Shown one piece after another: positions 16,090 through 24,131 of a stretch of DNA of 64,000 nucleotides (its first letter is position 1; the number at the start of each line of letters is the position of its first letter). The notes under the pieces are model-generated. The model was not told where the DNA came from. It made no database searches and worked only from the letters and a program-made list of their open reading frames with translations. The DNA comes from Solirubrum puertoriconensis (GTDB lineage Bacteria; Bacteroidota; Bacteroidia; Cytophagales; Hymenobacteraceae): assembly GCF_001483135.1 (NCBI RefSeq), contig NZ_LNAL01000003.1, forward strand, positions 310,001-374,000, given 5' to 3'. The position numbers and the translations under genes are program-made.

Positions 16090-18063
16090 ATGATGCGCCC
16101 CTCTGCCTTTCTTCCGCTAGCCCTGCCGTTGCTGATGGCAGCGTGCACCACTGCCCGCCAGCCCCAAGGTGCGGCTGCCCTCAACCAGTTTGCTGCCGAC
16201 AGCACCCTGCGCCGCATTGCCACAGCGCAAGACCAGCGCCAAACGGCAGCGTTGCGCCCATTCCTGCAAAGCCCGAAAGTGCGTTACCGGCAAGCGGCTG
16301 CCCTGGCTTTCGGCTCGGTGCAGGATAAAGCCGCGTTGCCCGACCTGCTAAGTGCCCTGTCCGACGCTTCGCCCGAGGTGCGCCACGCGGCGGCCTTTGC
16401 CCTGGGGCAAACGGCCGATAGTGCCGCGGCAGCTCCGTTGGCCAACCAAATCAACGCTGAGGCCGACGTGCGCGTGCGGCGGACTGCCCTAGAGGCCCTG
16501 GGTAAGTGCGTAGGGCGGGGTTCGGTATCGTTGCTGCTGCGGGTGCCTGCCAATCCCGGCTCCGATACGTTGGCTGCCATTGGGCAAGCGTGGGGCCTGT
16601 ATCGGGCCGGGCTGCGCGGCATTACTTCCGAAACCACCGTGCGTCGTGTGGTGAGTTTACTGGCGCGGCAGCAGCCTTTGGAGGCCCGTTTGGCAGCCGC
16701 GCAAACCCTGGCCCGCACACCCCGCCTCGACCTCACCGCCTACGAAGCCCCCATCACCGCTGCCGCTACTTCCGACCCCGACTATGCCGTACGGGCCGGT
16801 GCTGCTGCCGCCCTAGGTAAGGTAAAAGCGCCCAGCCTGGCCACTACGCTGGCAGGCATACTGCGCCGCGACGCCGATTACCGCGTGCGCGTGGCTGCCT
16901 TGCGCGCCATGAACGCCAGCATGTACGTGCCTGTGAAAGAGGCCGCATGGGCTTCGCTCGATGATGCCAGCAGCCAAGTTGCCGTTACGGCGGCCGAGTT
17001 TTTCCTAAATCATGCTTCCGGCGAAACGGGCCAGCTTTTCAAGGACAAAGCCGAGCGCATGAGCTCTTGGCGGGCGCGCTCGGTACTGTTTGCAGCGGCG
17101 CTGAAGCACGCCGCTGCCGAGGAAAAAGAGCCAATCCGCAAAGCCATTCAGCTGCGCTATGCCAACAGCACGGCCAACCCGTACGAGCAGGCTTTTCTGC
17201 TGAAGGCATTGGCCGAAGACCCGGCCGCGTACGCTTTTATCGAACAGGCTACGTTTGCACCTAATCAGCCGGCAGTGGTAAGCACCTACGGTATCGAGGC
17301 GTTGGTGGCCTTGCGCAACAACCCCGCGTTTCCGGCCGGCCAGCAACCGTTGTTTATTCAAACGCTCGAAAAAGCCATCAGCAGCAACGATGTGGCCCTG
17401 ATTGGCACTGCCGCCGGTGCCCTGCACGATGCGAAACTGAATCTGCGGAGCAGCTTCCGCAACCTCGAGTTGCTGCGGCAGGCGCAGCAGCGCATTGTGC
17501 TGCCCCGCGATGTAGAAGCCTGGCAAGCCTTGCAGCAAGCCCTCGACTACCTGCAAAACAAAACAACCCCAACACCTACGCCCAGCGCCGCGGCGCAGCA
17601 CCCCATCGATTGGAAATTGGTGGCTACCGTGCCGGCCGCGCAGCGCGTGGTGGTGCACACCTCAAAAGGCGACGTGGTGCTGCGCCTCTTGGTGGAGGAA
17701 GCGCCGGGGTCGGTAGCCAGCTTTGTGCAGCTGGTGCAGCAGGGTTTCTACAACGGCAAAAACTTCCACCGCGTGGTGCCCAACTTTGTGGCGCAAGGTG
17801 GCTGCCCGCGCGGCGACGGGTGGGGCGGCACCGATTATACCCTGCGCTCTGAGTTTGCCGAGCGGCAGTACGCCGAAGGCGCCGTAGGTTTGGCCTCGGC
17901 GGGCAAAGACACCGAGAGCTGCCAGTGGTTTATTACGCACAGCCCCACCCCGCACCTCGATGGCCGCTACACCATTTTTGCCGTGGTGGAGCGCGGCATG
18001 GAGGTGGTGCACCGCATCGATATCGGCGACCAAATTCGCAGCGTGGAGCTGCAGAAGCCCTAG
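16090..18063 (+). CDS. HEAT-repeat lipoprotein fused to a cyclophilin-type peptidyl-prolyl isomerase
   Basis: A 657-residue protein; ATG 16090 or the adjacent ATG 16093 may be used. The signal ends in a lipobox (LLMAACTT, Cys19), so it is anchored as a lipoprotein. Residues about 50-300 are HEAT/PBS-lyase type repeats (VRYRQAAALAFGSVQDKAAL, VRHAAAFALGQTAD, VRVRRTALEALGK). Residues about 510-655 form a cyclophilin domain with TSKGDVVLRLLVEEAPGSV, FYNGKNFHRVVPNFVAQGG, SCQWFITHSPTPHLDGRYTI and FAVVERGMEVV; the catalytic Arg (FHRV) and the Phe (QWFI) are kept. It should be an active prolyl isomerase displayed in the periplasm with a scaffold that binds clients. A 70-bp palindrome follows its stop codon directly. 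Confidence 0.93.
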   Translation: MMRPSAFLPLALPLLMAACTTARQPQGAAALNQFAADSTLRRIATAQDQRQTAALRPFLQSPKVRYRQAAALAFGSVQDKAALPDLLSALSDASPEVRHAAAFALGQTADSAAAAPLANQINAEADVRVRRTALEALGKCVGRGSVSLLLRVPANPGSDTLAAIGQAWGLYRAGLRGITSETTVRRVVSLLARQQPLEARLAAAQTLARTPRLDLTAYEAPITAAATSDPDYAVRAGAAAALGKVKAPSLATTLAGILRRDADYRVRVAALRAMNASMYVPVKEAAWASLDDASSQVAVTAAEFFLNHASGETGQLFKDKAERMSSWRARSVLFAAALKHAAAEEKEPIRKAIQLRYANSTANPYEQAFLLKALAEDPAAYAFIEQATFAPNQPAVVSTYGIEALVALRNNPAFPAGQQPLFIQTLEKAISSNDVALIGTAAGALHDAKLNLRSSFRNLELLRQAQQRIVLPRDVEAWQALQQALDYLQNKTTPTPTPSAAAQHPIDWKLVATVPAAQRVVVHTSKGDVVLRLLVEEAPGSVASFVQLVQQGFYNGKNFHRVVPNFVAQGGCPRGDGWGGTDYTLRSEFAERQYAEGAVGLASAGKDTESCQWFITHSPTPHLDGRYTIFAVVERGMEVVHRIDIGDQIRSVELQKP

Positions 18064-18066
18064 GTG

Positions 18067-18136
18067 CCTACGGCATCAAAGAGCCCGGCCCACCGAAGCA
18101 GCTGCTTCGGTGGGCCGGGCTCTTTGATGCCGTAGG
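18067..18136. terminator. 70-bp perfect palindrome between convergent genes
   Basis: Left arm 18067-18101 and right arm 18102-18136 are exact reverse complements with no spacer. It fills nearly the whole gap between stop codons at 18063 (+) and 18138 (-). Each side has a CTCTTTG or CAAAGAG run in the stem. It would act as a terminator in both directions. Confidence 0.85.
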
Positions 18137-18137
18137 G

Positions 18138-21074
18138 TTATTTTACTACCAATTGCTGGGCCGAATCGCCGAGGCCTTTGCCGCTCACGCGCACCAGGTA
18201 CAAGCCCGGTTTCACGCGGTTCTCTAGGTCGAGCTGCAGGGTTTGGCCGTTGGCAGGCACCTCGGTGCTCCATACCGTACGGCCCGCTGCATCAACCACC
18301 TGCACTTTAACTGCACCGGTGGTTGGGTTAGGGAGCCGCACGTTCAGCTCGCGGGTGGCGGGGTTCGGGAACAAGGCGAGCTTACCTAGGGCAGCGGGCA
18401 AACGCACAGCTGCAATGGGCGAGTAGGTGGCTTTGCCGTCGGTATCGAGCTGTTTCAGGCGGTAATACACAATGTCCGTCAGGCCCGAAACATCCAGGAG
18501 GCTGTACTGCCGCGGTTGCGAGCTGTTGCCGGCTCCGCGCACAAAGCCCACGTACTGCCACTTTTCGCCGTTGCGGGCGCGCTCTACCTCAAAGCCACGG
18601 TTGTTTTTCTCTTGGGCGGTGCTCCAATACAGGCGCGCTTTGCCTTCGCCAGTGGCCTCAGCCCGGAAAGCCGTAAGCTCGACGGGCAGCGGGTTGAGCG
18701 GGCTCACCGACGCAAAGCTGAACACCCCAAAGCTGTTGACGTTGCTCGACGTGACCGAGCCGCTTGCTGCCGAGCCGGTGGTGCCGGTGTTGCCCTCGTT
18801 TACCCAAGCGGTATTGTTCAGGCGAGCCACGCGCAAATCGTTGAGGTTGGCAATGCCGCTACGGGCACCATCCTCCCAGAAAAGCTGCACGGCCACGTTG
18901 GAGTTGCCCGCTGTGCGCTCCAGTATCCAATGCTCCACGCGGCTGGCGTTGTTGAGGGGCGGTTGCACAGCCGTAACGCCCGTTCCCTCGTTCCGGTACT
19001 CGGCCGTAAACGCGCTGCTGGCAGTGTTGGGCGCCGAAATACCTAGGCGCGCCCACACGCCGTTGCGCCCTACCGCAAACACAAAGGCATCGTTGCCGAG
19101 CTTGCGTAGTGGGCCGGCCACGTAGCTGTTGGCGTTGCCCCCGGTGCTGGTGGCGTTGTCGGCCAAAATCAGCAAATCGGTGCTCGTGGTATTGATAAGG
19201 CCGTTGGTGAGCGTCAGGCTGTTGTTAAGGGTAAGCGGTGCCCGTAGCGTAAGCGCCTTGCCAGCGCCGTTCATAGTAATGTCGCGTACGCTCACGGGGG
19301 CGTCTTCCTGCGGCATAAACACATTTTTATCTACCACTACGCTCTCGTTGTAGGTGCCCGGTGCAGCGTCGATGGTGCCGCCATCGGTGAGCATCAGCAC
19401 CGCTTCCTGCAAATTGCCTAGGGTGCCGGTGGCCGAAGGACTGCTGGCAGCCACGTTCAGGTAGCTGAAATTGGGTTGAAAACCCGGCGCGGGCGAGGTA
19501 TCGGTACCGCTGTTGAGGTAGGGGCTGATATCGAGGCGCCCGGTGCTACCTGTTGAGTTTTGCACGGCAAAGCCGCCATCGAGCGAGCACACCAGGCCAC
19601 CCGTGCCCGCGGCGCCCATCATGGCAATGGCATCGGTACCGCCCAACCAGTTAAGGCTGGCGTTTACCACATTGGTTAGGTTGATGCCCCGCAGCGCAAA
19701 CACCCGGCAGCTGTCGATGCGGTTTTGGTTGATGCTGTCGCCAGCCGAGGTGATAAAGCCGTTACCGCCAGCACCGTAATAAGCGCCCATGGCACTGCTA
19801 GCGCCCGTGGGGCGGTCTTGTACCTGAATGCCGTACTCGCACTGCGAAATCACGTTGCGCAGCACCTTGTTGTTGGGCCCTTCGAGCACCATCCCGAAAG
19901 CATTGACCCCAAGCGGCGCGAGAAAGCCTGGCAGGTAGCCGCGCACCACGTTGCCTTCAATCCAGGCACCGCCGGTGGTAAGGTTGCCTGCGAAGCCACC
20001 GGTTGGGTTGTTTACAGTAGCGCTTCGGTCGCGGTCGATGAAGGCAATACCCGCGTTATCGAACTGCGGTTCGGCTGGCAGTGCCTGAATGGCGCGCAGA
20101 ATGAAGTTGTTGCGGATTACAAAGCTGCCCGGCCCCGAGCTGCGCCCCGTGCCCGTGCACGATTTCACCTCCAGCCCGTTAGAAGCGTTGTTGCGAATGA
20201 CGTTGTTCTCAACGAGCGCCGCAAAAGTGACATTAGGCCCGTTCTCCGTCAGTCGGCCCGTAGCACCCAGGATCGACATGGCCGCGCCGCCGTTCAGCCC
20301 AAACTGGCAGTTGCGGATAATAAGCCCGCTTACGCTGCCGTCGTTCACGTCGATGCCAGCGCGCCGGTTTTGCTCGAACACGCTGTTTTCGATCAGGAAT
20401 GCGTGCTTATGCCCGCTCTGAATAAGTAAGCCACGCCCAGCGCCATTGTCGCCAGAGTTAGAAGGTAGTGCTGTGCCGGTGGCCCGTAAACGCCGAAATG
20501 TTATGCGCTCCGATCCAACGGGATTGTTGCCTACCGCATTCCAGAAAATGCCCTGCCGTCGGTTATTGGCTACCTCTACGTCCTCAATCAGGAAGTCGTG
20601 CTTGCCGTTGCCGTTTTCCGTCTGGATGCCAAAATAATAGTTGCGCACCGTTAGGTTGGCAATGGTAACCGGTGCTTCTGGCGTGCCTCCGCTTGTCGTA
20701 ATCAAAATTCCTGTGGCCGTCGATTGTGCGCCAGGTGACAATTGCCCATCCAAAATGGTGGCCGAGGCAGTACCACCCGCCACGGTACCTGCCCCCCGCA
20801 ACGATACATTACGACTGAGGATGACTTGCTCGGTGTATGTGCCGGCATCGATGCGCACGGTGCTGCCCTCGGGCAAATCTTGCAGCGCGCGGCCAATGGT
20901 GCGAAAGGGCGCAGCCGCAGCGCCGGTGCCCGTGGCATCGTTGCCGGGTGCGGTAGTATACACGTCGCCGATGGTGCTGGCGTCGTTTACATAAACTGTG
21001 GCTTGCGCCATTGCGGCTACGGAGGCCGTACTCACGAGCAATGTCGCCGAAAGCAAGCGTAATAATGTTTTCAT
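18138..21074 (-). CDS. Secreted right-handed beta-helix protein with T9SS sorting domain
   Basis: A 978-residue protein. A Sec signal peptide (MKTLLRLLSATLLVSTASV, cleavage near AMAQA) leads into a pectate-lyase-like parallel beta-helix: PFRTIGRALQDLPEGSTVRI, then repeated NxIRN/NxVxxN turns between about 40 and 480 (NNRRQGIFWN, NSVFEQNRRAGIDV, NNVIRNNASNGLEV). A second short helix region lies near 540-620. Residues about 790-890 look fibronectin-like (PVELTAFRAEATGEGKARLYW, YYRLKQLDTDGKATYS), and the last 80 residues are a type A T9SS C-terminal signal (LFPNPATRELNVRLP, GLYLVRVSGKG). It should be exported by the type IX system and attached or released at the cell surface. No lyase catalytic residues could be assigned, so enzymatic activity is uncertain. 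Confidence 0.9.
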   Translation of the reverse strand: MKTLLRLLSATLLVSTASVAAMAQATVYVNDASTIGDVYTTAPGNDATGTGAAAAPFRTIGRALQDLPEGSTVRIDAGTYTEQVILSRNVSLRGAGTVAGGTASATILDGQLSPGAQSTATGILITTSGGTPEAPVTIANLTVRNYYFGIQTENGNGKHDFLIEDVEVANNRRQGIFWNAVGNNPVGSERITFRRLRATGTALPSNSGDNGAGRGLLIQSGHKHAFLIENSVFEQNRRAGIDVNDGSVSGLIIRNCQFGLNGGAAMSILGATGRLTENGPNVTFAALVENNVIRNNASNGLEVKSCTGTGRSSGPGSFVIRNNFILRAIQALPAEPQFDNAGIAFIDRDRSATVNNPTGGFAGNLTTGGAWIEGNVVRGYLPGFLAPLGVNAFGMVLEGPNNKVLRNVISQCEYGIQVQDRPTGASSAMGAYYGAGGNGFITSAGDSINQNRIDSCRVFALRGINLTNVVNASLNWLGGTDAIAMMGAAGTGGLVCSLDGGFAVQNSTGSTGRLDISPYLNSGTDTSPAPGFQPNFSYLNVAASSPSATGTLGNLQEAVLMLTDGGTIDAAPGTYNESVVVDKNVFMPQEDAPVSVRDITMNGAGKALTLRAPLTLNNSLTLTNGLINTTSTDLLILADNATSTGGNANSYVAGPLRKLGNDAFVFAVGRNGVWARLGISAPNTASSAFTAEYRNEGTGVTAVQPPLNNASRVEHWILERTAGNSNVAVQLFWEDGARSGIANLNDLRVARLNNTAWVNEGNTGTTGSAASGSVTSSNVNSFGVFSFASVSPLNPLPVELTAFRAEATGEGKARLYWSTAQEKNNRGFEVERARNGEKWQYVGFVRGAGNSSQPRQYSLLDVSGLTDIVYYRLKQLDTDGKATYSPIAAVRLPAALGKLALFPNPATRELNVRLPNPTTGAVKVQVVDAAGRTVWSTEVPANGQTLQLDLENRVKPGLYLVRVSGKGLGDSAQQLVVK

Positions 21075-21265
21075 AGCGCAGGTGGAAAGGTCTCAGAGTG
21101 GTGAAGAATGCAGCTAGGCAACGCAGCCCGGCAGCTATTGCTGCTTATAGGCTGCAAGCCCACCCGTGGCAGAGCAGGCGCAAGGAGGAGTATTGGGATA
21201 ATTATAATGTGTTGGTATTATATAATGTATTTATAGTAATATAATTACTATTTAGCAGAGGCAAT

Positions 21266-21297
21266 AAAAAAGCTGCCAGAACTTTCGTCCTGGCAGC
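21266..21297 (-). terminator. Rho-independent terminator of the cupin gene
   Basis: On the minus strand an 8-bp stem (arms 21290-21297 and 21272-21279, 10-base loop) is followed directly by a run of six T (21266-21271). It lies 10 bp after the cupin stop codon. Confidence 0.85.
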
Positions 21298-21306
21298 GTG
21301 GGTAGG

Positions 21307-21645
21307 CTAAGCATCGCGGTTGTGGGCTTGTGCCGGTGGAGTAGTGGCCTCTACGGCCGTAAAGGGCTCCAGTATTCGGTAGGTGTGCTGGGCGCCTTTG
21401 GGCACTACCCACGAGTTGCCCGCCTCGAGCACCACCATCTGGCCTTCGAGGTGCAACTCGGCGCGGCCCTCAATCACAAAGCCCACGGTTTCGTAGTCGC
21501 GGCTCACGGGCTCCTTAGCATCGCCGGGTTGTTCGTTTTCCCACAAGCGCATCGAAACGTGTATGCCGGAGGCCAAGTACTTCTGCCCTTCGGGGCCTTT
21601 GGGCGAGTGCCGCGAATCGATTTTGGTGACAGTGGTATCCTGCAT
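21307..21645 (-). CDS. Single-domain cupin protein
   Basis: A 112-residue protein made of one cupin fold. Cupin motif 1 is degenerate (KEPVSRDYETVGFVIEGRAEL, without the usual HxH pair), and motif 2 is VVPKGAQHTYRIL with one His. The loss of two of the three metal-binding residues makes a metal-dependent enzyme doubtful; it may be a small-molecule sensor or storage-type cupin. It is a single gene with its own terminator. Spacing to cysE (divergent, 178 bp) gives room for promoters of both genes. Confidence 0.85.
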   Translation of the reverse strand: MQDTTVTKIDSRHSPKGPEGQKYLASGIHVSMRLWENEQPGDAKEPVSRDYETVGFVIEGRAELHLEGQMVVLEAGNSWVVPKGAQHTYRILEPFTAVEATTPPAQAHNRDA

Positions 21646-21823
21646 GACAGTGGTGTTTTGGAGTTGAACAGAATAGGTATAAGCTCACGTAACGCAGGCA
21701 GAAGCCCAGCGGTTGCCTAATATTAAAGCGCCAACCTTTGCACCTAGGTGCCGGTTATGCCCGCTCGCTGCTATTTTGAGGCAGAGGTCACCCGTACCCC
21801 ATGCAACTGCTTTTTTCGCCCCT

Positions 21824-22657
21824 ATGATAAGCGACACCTTTATTGCCGCGCTGGCCAATACCCACCGCTCCGCTCCGCCGCCGCTGCCCGGCCCGCAGCT
21901 GTGCCAAGTAGCCGATAACCTGCTGGCCCTGTTATTTCCGGAGCGAACCGAGCAGCGCCTTGCCAGCCCCGAGGCGGTAAGCAGCGTGCTTGCCGAGCTG
22001 CAGGCGCGGGTAGGGTATGTGCTCGAGTCGGTATCGGGGCTGCCAGTAGCACCTGAGGCTTTAGCTGCCGATTTATTTAGCCAGCTGCCGTTGTTACACG
22101 AATTGCTTCTGCTTGATGCGCGAGCCATCTTGGCCGCCGACCCCGCCGCGCAAGACTTAGCCGAGGTAATCAGTACCTATCCGGGATTTTATGCCTTGGC
22201 CTTGCACCGGCTGGCCCAGGCGCTCTACCAGCGCCGGGTACCGCTGTTGCCGCGCTTGCTGAGCGAGTACGCCCACCACAGCACCGGCATCGACATTCAT
22301 CCCGGGGCCCGCATCGGCCGCTCGTGTAGCATCGACCACGGTACGGGCATCGTTATCGGCGAAACAGCCGTGCTTGGCGACAACGTGCGCCTGTTTCAAG
22401 GAGTAACCCTAGGTGCCCTGAGCGTAGCCAAAGACTTGGCCAATCAAAAGCGCCACCCCACCATCGAAGACAACGTGGTAATTTACGCCGGGGCTACCAT
22501 CCTAGGTGGTAGCACCGTTGTGGGGCGGCACAGCATTATCGGTGGCAACGTATGGCTCACGGAAAGTGTGCCTTCGCATTCGCGCGTGTATCACCGGGCG
22601 CAACTCTACGTCACGCGCGTCGAGGACCCATCCGCCGACCTGACGTTCTCCATCTAA
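21824..22657 (+). CDS. cysE: Serine O-acetyltransferase
   Basis: A 277-residue enzyme that makes O-acetylserine from serine and acetyl-CoA, the first step of cysteine synthesis. The start chosen is ATG 21824 (MISDTFIAAL); an in-frame ATG at 21713 would overlap the probable promoter (AACCTTTG, 21733-21740). The N-terminal 140 residues are helical, as in the EpsC/plant-type long forms, and the C-terminal half is a left-handed beta-helix with hexapeptide repeats (GARIGRSCSIDHGTGIVIGE, VLGDNVRLFQGVTLGAL, KRHPTIEDNVVIYAGATILG). The catalytic Asp-His pair is in IDHGTG. The cysteine synthase gene follows 108 bp downstream on the same strand, so the two enzymes can form the usual cysteine synthase complex; the C-terminus ends LTFSI, with the Ile expected for that contact. 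Confidence 0.94.
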   Translation: MISDTFIAALANTHRSAPPPLPGPQLCQVADNLLALLFPERTEQRLASPEAVSSVLAELQARVGYVLESVSGLPVAPEALAADLFSQLPLLHELLLLDARAILAADPAAQDLAEVISTYPGFYALALHRLAQALYQRRVPLLPRLLSEYAHHSTGIDIHPGARIGRSCSIDHGTGIVIGETAVLGDNVRLFQGVTLGALSVAKDLANQKRHPTIEDNVVIYAGATILGGSTVVGRHSIIGGNVWLTESVPSHSRVYHRAQLYVTRVEDPSADLTFSI

Positions 22658-22765
22658 CCAACGGCACCTAGGTTGTTTTGCCGGTCAGATTATGATTTAT
22701 GACGCTTGCCTAACAATTTGCCGGCTTACCAGTTTCTGGATCTGCTTTACTCGCAACTGACCCCC

Positions 22766-23689
22766 ATGAAAGCACAAACCATTCTCGATACCATCGGCAA
22801 CACCCCGCTGTTGCGCATCAACCGCTTGTTCAAAGACATTCGCCCCGACGTGGAGGTGTGGATGAAGCTGGAGCGGGCCAACCCCGGCGGTAGCATCAAA
22901 GACCGCATTGCGTTGTCGATGATTGAGCAAGCCGAGAAAGACGGTATTCTTACGCCCGAAAGCCTCATTGTAGAGCCAACCTCTGGCAACACCGGCGTTG
23001 GCCTGGCCATGGTAGCTGCTGTAAAAGGCTACAGGCTCACGCTCGTAATGCCAGAATCGATGTCGATAGAGCGCCGCCGCCTAATGGCTGCCTACGGAGC
23101 TCAGCTCGAACTCACGCCCCGCGAAAAAGGCATGAAAGGAGCCATTGAGCGTGCGCACGAGATTGTACGCGACACGCCCGGTGCCTGGATACCCATGCAG
23201 TTCGACAACCCAGCTAACATTCAGGTACACGCCGACACCACCGCTCAGGAAATCCTTCGCGATGCTCCCGATGGTTTCGACTTCTACATCACAGGCGTAG
23301 GCACCGGCGGCCACATCACGGCCGTAGCCGAAGTATTGAAGCCTCAGTTTCCGCAGATGAAGGTATTTGCCGTTGAGCCCGAACTCTCGCCCGTGATCAG
23401 CGGTGGGCAGCCCGGGCCGCACCCCATCCAGGGCATTGGCGCAGGGTTTATCCCCAACAACTTGCACACCAATGTTCTTGATGGTACAGTGCAAATCAGC
23501 CAGGCCGAGGCTTTCGAAATGGCCCGCCGGGCCGCGCGCGAAGAAGGCTTGTTTATTGGTGTGTCGTCGGGGGCCTCGTTGGCGGCCGTAGCCAAAAAAC
23601 TGTCCGAAGTACCGCAGGGAGGCCGTGTGCTCACCTTCTGCTACGATACGGGCGAGCGTTACCTCTCCGTAGATGGCTTGTTTGTATAA
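22766..23689 (+). CDS. cysK: Cysteine synthase A (O-acetylserine sulfhydrylase)
   Basis: A 307-residue PLP enzyme that turns O-acetylserine and sulfide into cysteine. ATG 22766 ([16 protein letters not shown]) is the family start; an in-frame ATG 60 bp upstream would add an unrelated tail. The PLP lysine is in [12 protein letters not shown] (about residue 42), the substrate loop is TSGNTGVG (about 70), and the phosphate-binding Gly-rich loop is [11 protein letters not shown] (about 178). The length and the PTSGNTG block fit CysK/CysM; I cannot separate the two firmly, but the pairing with cysE favours CysK. A strong terminator follows. Confidence 0.95.
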   Translation: MKAQTILDTIGNTPLLRINRLFKDIRPDVEVWMKLERANPGGSIKDRIALSMIEQAEKDGILTPESLIVEPTSGNTGVGLAMVAAVKGYRLTLVMPESMSIERRRLMAAYGAQLELTPREKGMKGAIERAHEIVRDTPGAWIPMQFDNPANIQVHADTTAQEILRDAPDGFDFYITGVGTGGHITAVAEVLKPQFPQMKVFAVEPELSPVISGGQPGPHPIQGIGAGFIPNNLHTNVLDGTVQISQAEAFEMARRAAREEGLFIGVSSGASLAAVAKKLSEVPQGGRVLTFCYDTGERYLSVDGLFV

Positions 23690-23725
23690 GTCCTAAGTTA
23701 AGCACCATCATTCACCGACAAGTGC

Positions 23726-23768
23726 CAAAGAGGCCCCGGCTAAAGCAGCCGGGGCCTCTTTGTTTATT
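23726..23768 (+). terminator. Rho-independent terminator after cysK
   Basis: Perfect 16-bp stem (23726-23741 with 23747-23762) and a 5-base loop, followed by TTTATTTC. It lies 37 bp past the cysK stop codon. Confidence 0.88.
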
Positions 23769-23845
23769 TCGCTCTTAAACCTACCTAGGCCCTTCACCCA
23801 AACTGCTCAGTAAGTAAAACGGAGCAAGCAGAGTTGCTGAAAAAC

Positions 23846-23871
23846 AAAAAACCCAGCTTTTAGGGCTGGGC
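23846..23871 (-). terminator. Terminator downstream of tRNA-Ala
   Basis: On the minus strand a 6-bp GC-rich stem (CCCAGC with GCTGGG) is followed by TTTTTTG. It lies about 28 bp past the 3' end of the tRNA and should end its transcript. Confidence 0.75.
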
Positions 23872-23898
23872 TTCTTGGGGCTAAAATAAAAACAGGAG

Positions 23899-23972
<74 letters not shown>

Positions 23973-24074
23973 TCTTAGTGTTCCGCGGTCATCTACCGTG
24001 GAATTGTGGTGCAAAGGTATACCCTGTTTTGGTAAACGCAAGTGTCGGCTAAAACTTTTTTGTGTTTTTATAAA

Positions 24075-24112
24075 AGAAAAAACCCGGTCTGGAAAGCTCC
24101 AAACCGGGTTTT
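24075..24112 (-). terminator. Rho-independent terminator after the first TonB-dependent receptor
   Basis: On the minus strand AACCCGGT pairs with ACCGGGTT around a short inner stem, followed by TTTTTTCTTTT. It begins 20 bp after the stop codon. Confidence 0.88.
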
Positions 24113-24131
24113 AAGCGTAATGTGCTGATTG

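Noticed and set aside
21075-21265. A possible small gene or riboswitch in the AT-rich gap before the T9SS gene
   Set aside because: No open frame of note and no known aptamer pattern; it is probably a promoter region.
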